From Branchiostoma floridae (taxonomy: Eukaryota > Chordata > Leptocardii > Amphioxiformes > Branchiostomatidae): DNA of 27,654 nucleotides. This document shows positions 26,110 to 27,654 of this stretch, one piece after another; positions within the stretch are counted from its first letter, which is position 1, and each line of letters begins with the position of its first letter. The notes under the pieces are model-generated. The model was not told the origin of the DNA, ran no database searches, and worked only from the letters and a program-made list of their open reading frames with translations. The position numbers were made by a program, and so were the translations under genes. Location of the stretch: assembly GCF_000003815.2 (NCBI RefSeq), contig NC_049981.1, positions 5,094,532 to 5,122,185 on the forward strand, in the 5' to 3' direction.

Positions 26110-26890
26110 GGAGTAGCTATACGTGTTGCTCCGGAGTAAAATAAACTGCTCCGGAGTAAAATAAACTGCTCCGGAGTAAAAGAAAACTGCTCCGGAGTAA
26201 GATAAACTGCTTCGGAGTAAAAGAAAACTGCGCCGGAGTATGCTCCGGAGTAAGTGAGTAAGTATATCTGTTGTAAGTAAGTATATTTGTCATGTACCTA
26301 CGAACATATCCCATCTATATATACATGCAGTAAAACATTGCTTTGGAGTAACTATATGTGTTGCGCCGGAGTAAAAACACTGCTCCGGAGTAAAAATACT
26401 GTAAATACAGTAAATGAGTAAGTATATTTGTTGTAATAAGTTAGTATATTTATCATGTACGTACGAACATATACCATCTATATGTACATGCAGTAAATCA
26501 TTGCTTTGTAGTAGCTATACGTGTTGCTCCGGAGTAAAATAAACTGCTCCGGAGTAAAATAAACTGCTCCGGAGTATGCTCCGGAGTAAATGAGTAAGTA
26601 CATTTGTTATAGGTAAGCATATTTGTCATGTACGTACGGACATATGCCATCTATATGTACATGCAGTGCATCATTGCTTTGGAGTAGCTACACGTGTTGC
26701 TCCGGAGTAAAATAAACTGCTCCGGAGTAAAATAAACTGCTCCGGAGTAAAATAAACTGCTCCGGAGTATGCTCCGGAGTAAATGAGTAAGTATATTTGT
26801 TATAGGTAAGCATAGTTGTCATGTACGTACGGACGTATGCCATCTATATGTACATGCAGGAAATCATTGCTTTGGAGTAGCCTTGTACGT
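26110..26890. repeat. Higher-order tandem array based on CTCCGGAG
   Basis: Small units GCTCCGGAGTAAAATAAACT (20 bp, two to six per block) are embedded in a larger unit of about 165-235 bp that also has TGAGTAAGTATATTTGTT, TCATGTACGTACG and CTATATGTACATGCAG. Four large units can be seen, starting near 26110, 26345, 26510 and 26685. There are fifteen exact CTCCGGAG palindromes plus variants (TTCGGAG, CGCCGGAG). It separates the Bcl-2-like gene from the acidic-protein gene. Confidence 0.9.
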
Positions 26891-26947
26891 GTCTGTTATG
26901 TAGGCATATATCAACACAACACAAAAGACACTTGTGTAGGGTGATCC

Positions 26948-26957
26948 TGTTTATTTC
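26948..26957 (-). promoter_or_regulatory. Probable polyadenylation signal of the acidic-protein gene
   Basis: AATAAA on the minus strand (TTTATT within CTGTTTATTTC), about 145 bp after the stop codon at 27097. Confidence 0.45.
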
Positions 26958-27096
26958 TTAACACGTTACTATCACTTGACGGCGATCAAAATTGTATTAA
27001 GGAATTCATAACCAACACACATGTCGTCCTATGTGTCAAACATGGTATCACATTAGGAAAGAAAAATTGTACTGCAAGCAATATGGCGACCTCACA

Positions 27097-27654
27097 TTAC
27101 TTCAGGACGAGGTAACCATATTTTTTCATCAATGTCTGTTCTGGGACCCAGTTCTTGCTGTGTACAATCTCATTACTGTAACGAGGCAACGCAGCGAACT
27201 CTATTAGATAAAACTTTTTGCCAGCGCGCCTCGTCTGTTTGATGACACGTTGAGGAACATCGCCTGGCTGGTGAGGTAGTGCGATGGACCAGTCTCGATA
27301 GAGTGTCCACTCCTCCTCGTCACCGCTGTGGTAGCCGCTGTCGTAGCCGGTACGGTCACTTTCATCAGATGAAACCGTCCCTGAGGACACATCTGTCCCT
27401 GTATCACTCTCGGAACCACTTTGGTCGCTGTCGGTTTCTTCTGTGGAGTCTCCCTGCTCGGAGCCCATCACAGATTCGGCGTCTGAGACGCTTTCTTCAT
27501 CTTGTGACACCATCGAATTCCCATCTTCGGAACCAACCGTGTCCGTATGGTGTTCAGAGGACACGTCGGAGTCGTCGAAAACATCGCGCTCCCGGTAAGA
27601 GCCCGGCTCGGCATCAACGACGACTTCTCCCGAGGCACCATCTGACTCGTCTCG
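27097..27654 (-). CDS. Acidic serine-rich protein, C-terminal part (runs off the window)
   Basis: Open without interruption from the window edge to a stop at 27097-27099 (186 codons including stop). The N-terminal two-thirds is strongly acidic and rich in Ser, Asp, Glu, Gly and Thr (e.g. DSDQSGSESDTGTDVSSG), with a YDSGYHSGDEEEW stretch. The last ~55 residues are different: basic and aromatic (RVIKQTRRAGKKFYLIEFAA ... NWVPEQTLMKKYGYLVLK). The K-x-F-Y-L-I-E-F ... W-V-P-E-x-x-L layout faintly recalls a chromodomain (K-Y-x-V-x-W ... W-E-P-x-x-x-L), but key residues are not certain. Composition and codon use are consistent with a real gene. Unknown function; it may be host or an element-derived protein. 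The beginning lies outside the window. Confidence 0.65.
   Translation of the reverse strand, partial: RDESDGASGEVVVDAEPGSYRERDVFDDSDVSSEHHTDTVGSEDGNSMVSQDEESVSDAESVMGSEQGDSTEETDSDQSGSESDTGTDVSSGTVSSDESDRTGYDSGYHSGDEEEWTLYRDWSIALPHQPGDVPQRVIKQTRRAGKKFYLIEFAALPRYSNEIVHSKNWVPEQTLMKKYGYLVLK

Noticed and set aside
26125-26880. CRISPR-like or phage-like repeat array
   Set aside because: Eukaryotic context and nested tandem structure with no variable spacers of constant length.

Overview
The window looks like a piece of an invertebrate deuterostome genome, most likely a lancelet (Branchiostoma); that species call is an inference. The reasons are one long gene split into many short exons with perfect GT/AG junctions, a very dense load of small TIR (foldback) DNA elements, LINE tails and tRNA-derived SINEs, and a Bcl-2-like gene of metazoan type.

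Region 1 (about 500-13140, minus strand) is a complete SLC22-type organic cation/anion transporter gene. Twelve coding exons can be placed by hand with consensus splice sites, and all junction phases agree. The total is 1692 nt, or 563 codons plus stop, which is the normal size for the family. It carries the MFS motif G-H-A-A-D-I-W-G-R-K, the family hallmark PESPRWL, a glycosylated first extracellular loop and a second GRR motif. Its introns are full of repeats: a 20-bp minisatellite before exon 11, a 37-bp minisatellite that copies the exon 4 acceptor site itself twelve times, a SINE whose tail lies beside the exon 5 donor, LINE relics, and several TIR elements with recognisable TA or TAA/TTA target duplications.

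Region 2 (13141-25500) is gene-poor. It holds nested TIR elements, LINE 3' ends, a 586-bp mariner relic with TA duplications and a broken transposase, a LINE C-terminal fragment, and an element with GGGGTCC palindromes. No host gene could be supported there.

Region 3 (25180-26018, plus strand) has a minisatellite carrying four direct repeats of the nuclear-receptor half-site AGGTCA spaced by one base (DR1-like). It lies about 200 bp before a Bcl-2-like reading frame with BH1, BH2 and a hydrophobic tail; the reading frame breaks between BH1 and BH2.

Region 4 (26110-26890) is a higher-order tandem array built on the palindrome CTCCGGAG. Region 5 (26945-27654, minus strand) is the 3' end of a gene for a very acidic, serine-rich protein with a short basic/aromatic C-terminal module; it runs off the window. 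The Bcl-2-like gene and this gene converge on the CTCCGGAG array.

The most unusual structure is the 37-bp array at the exon 4 splice acceptor (9092-9533): each unit carries a complete acceptor plus the first 21 coding bases, and each distal acceptor would lead into a TGA.
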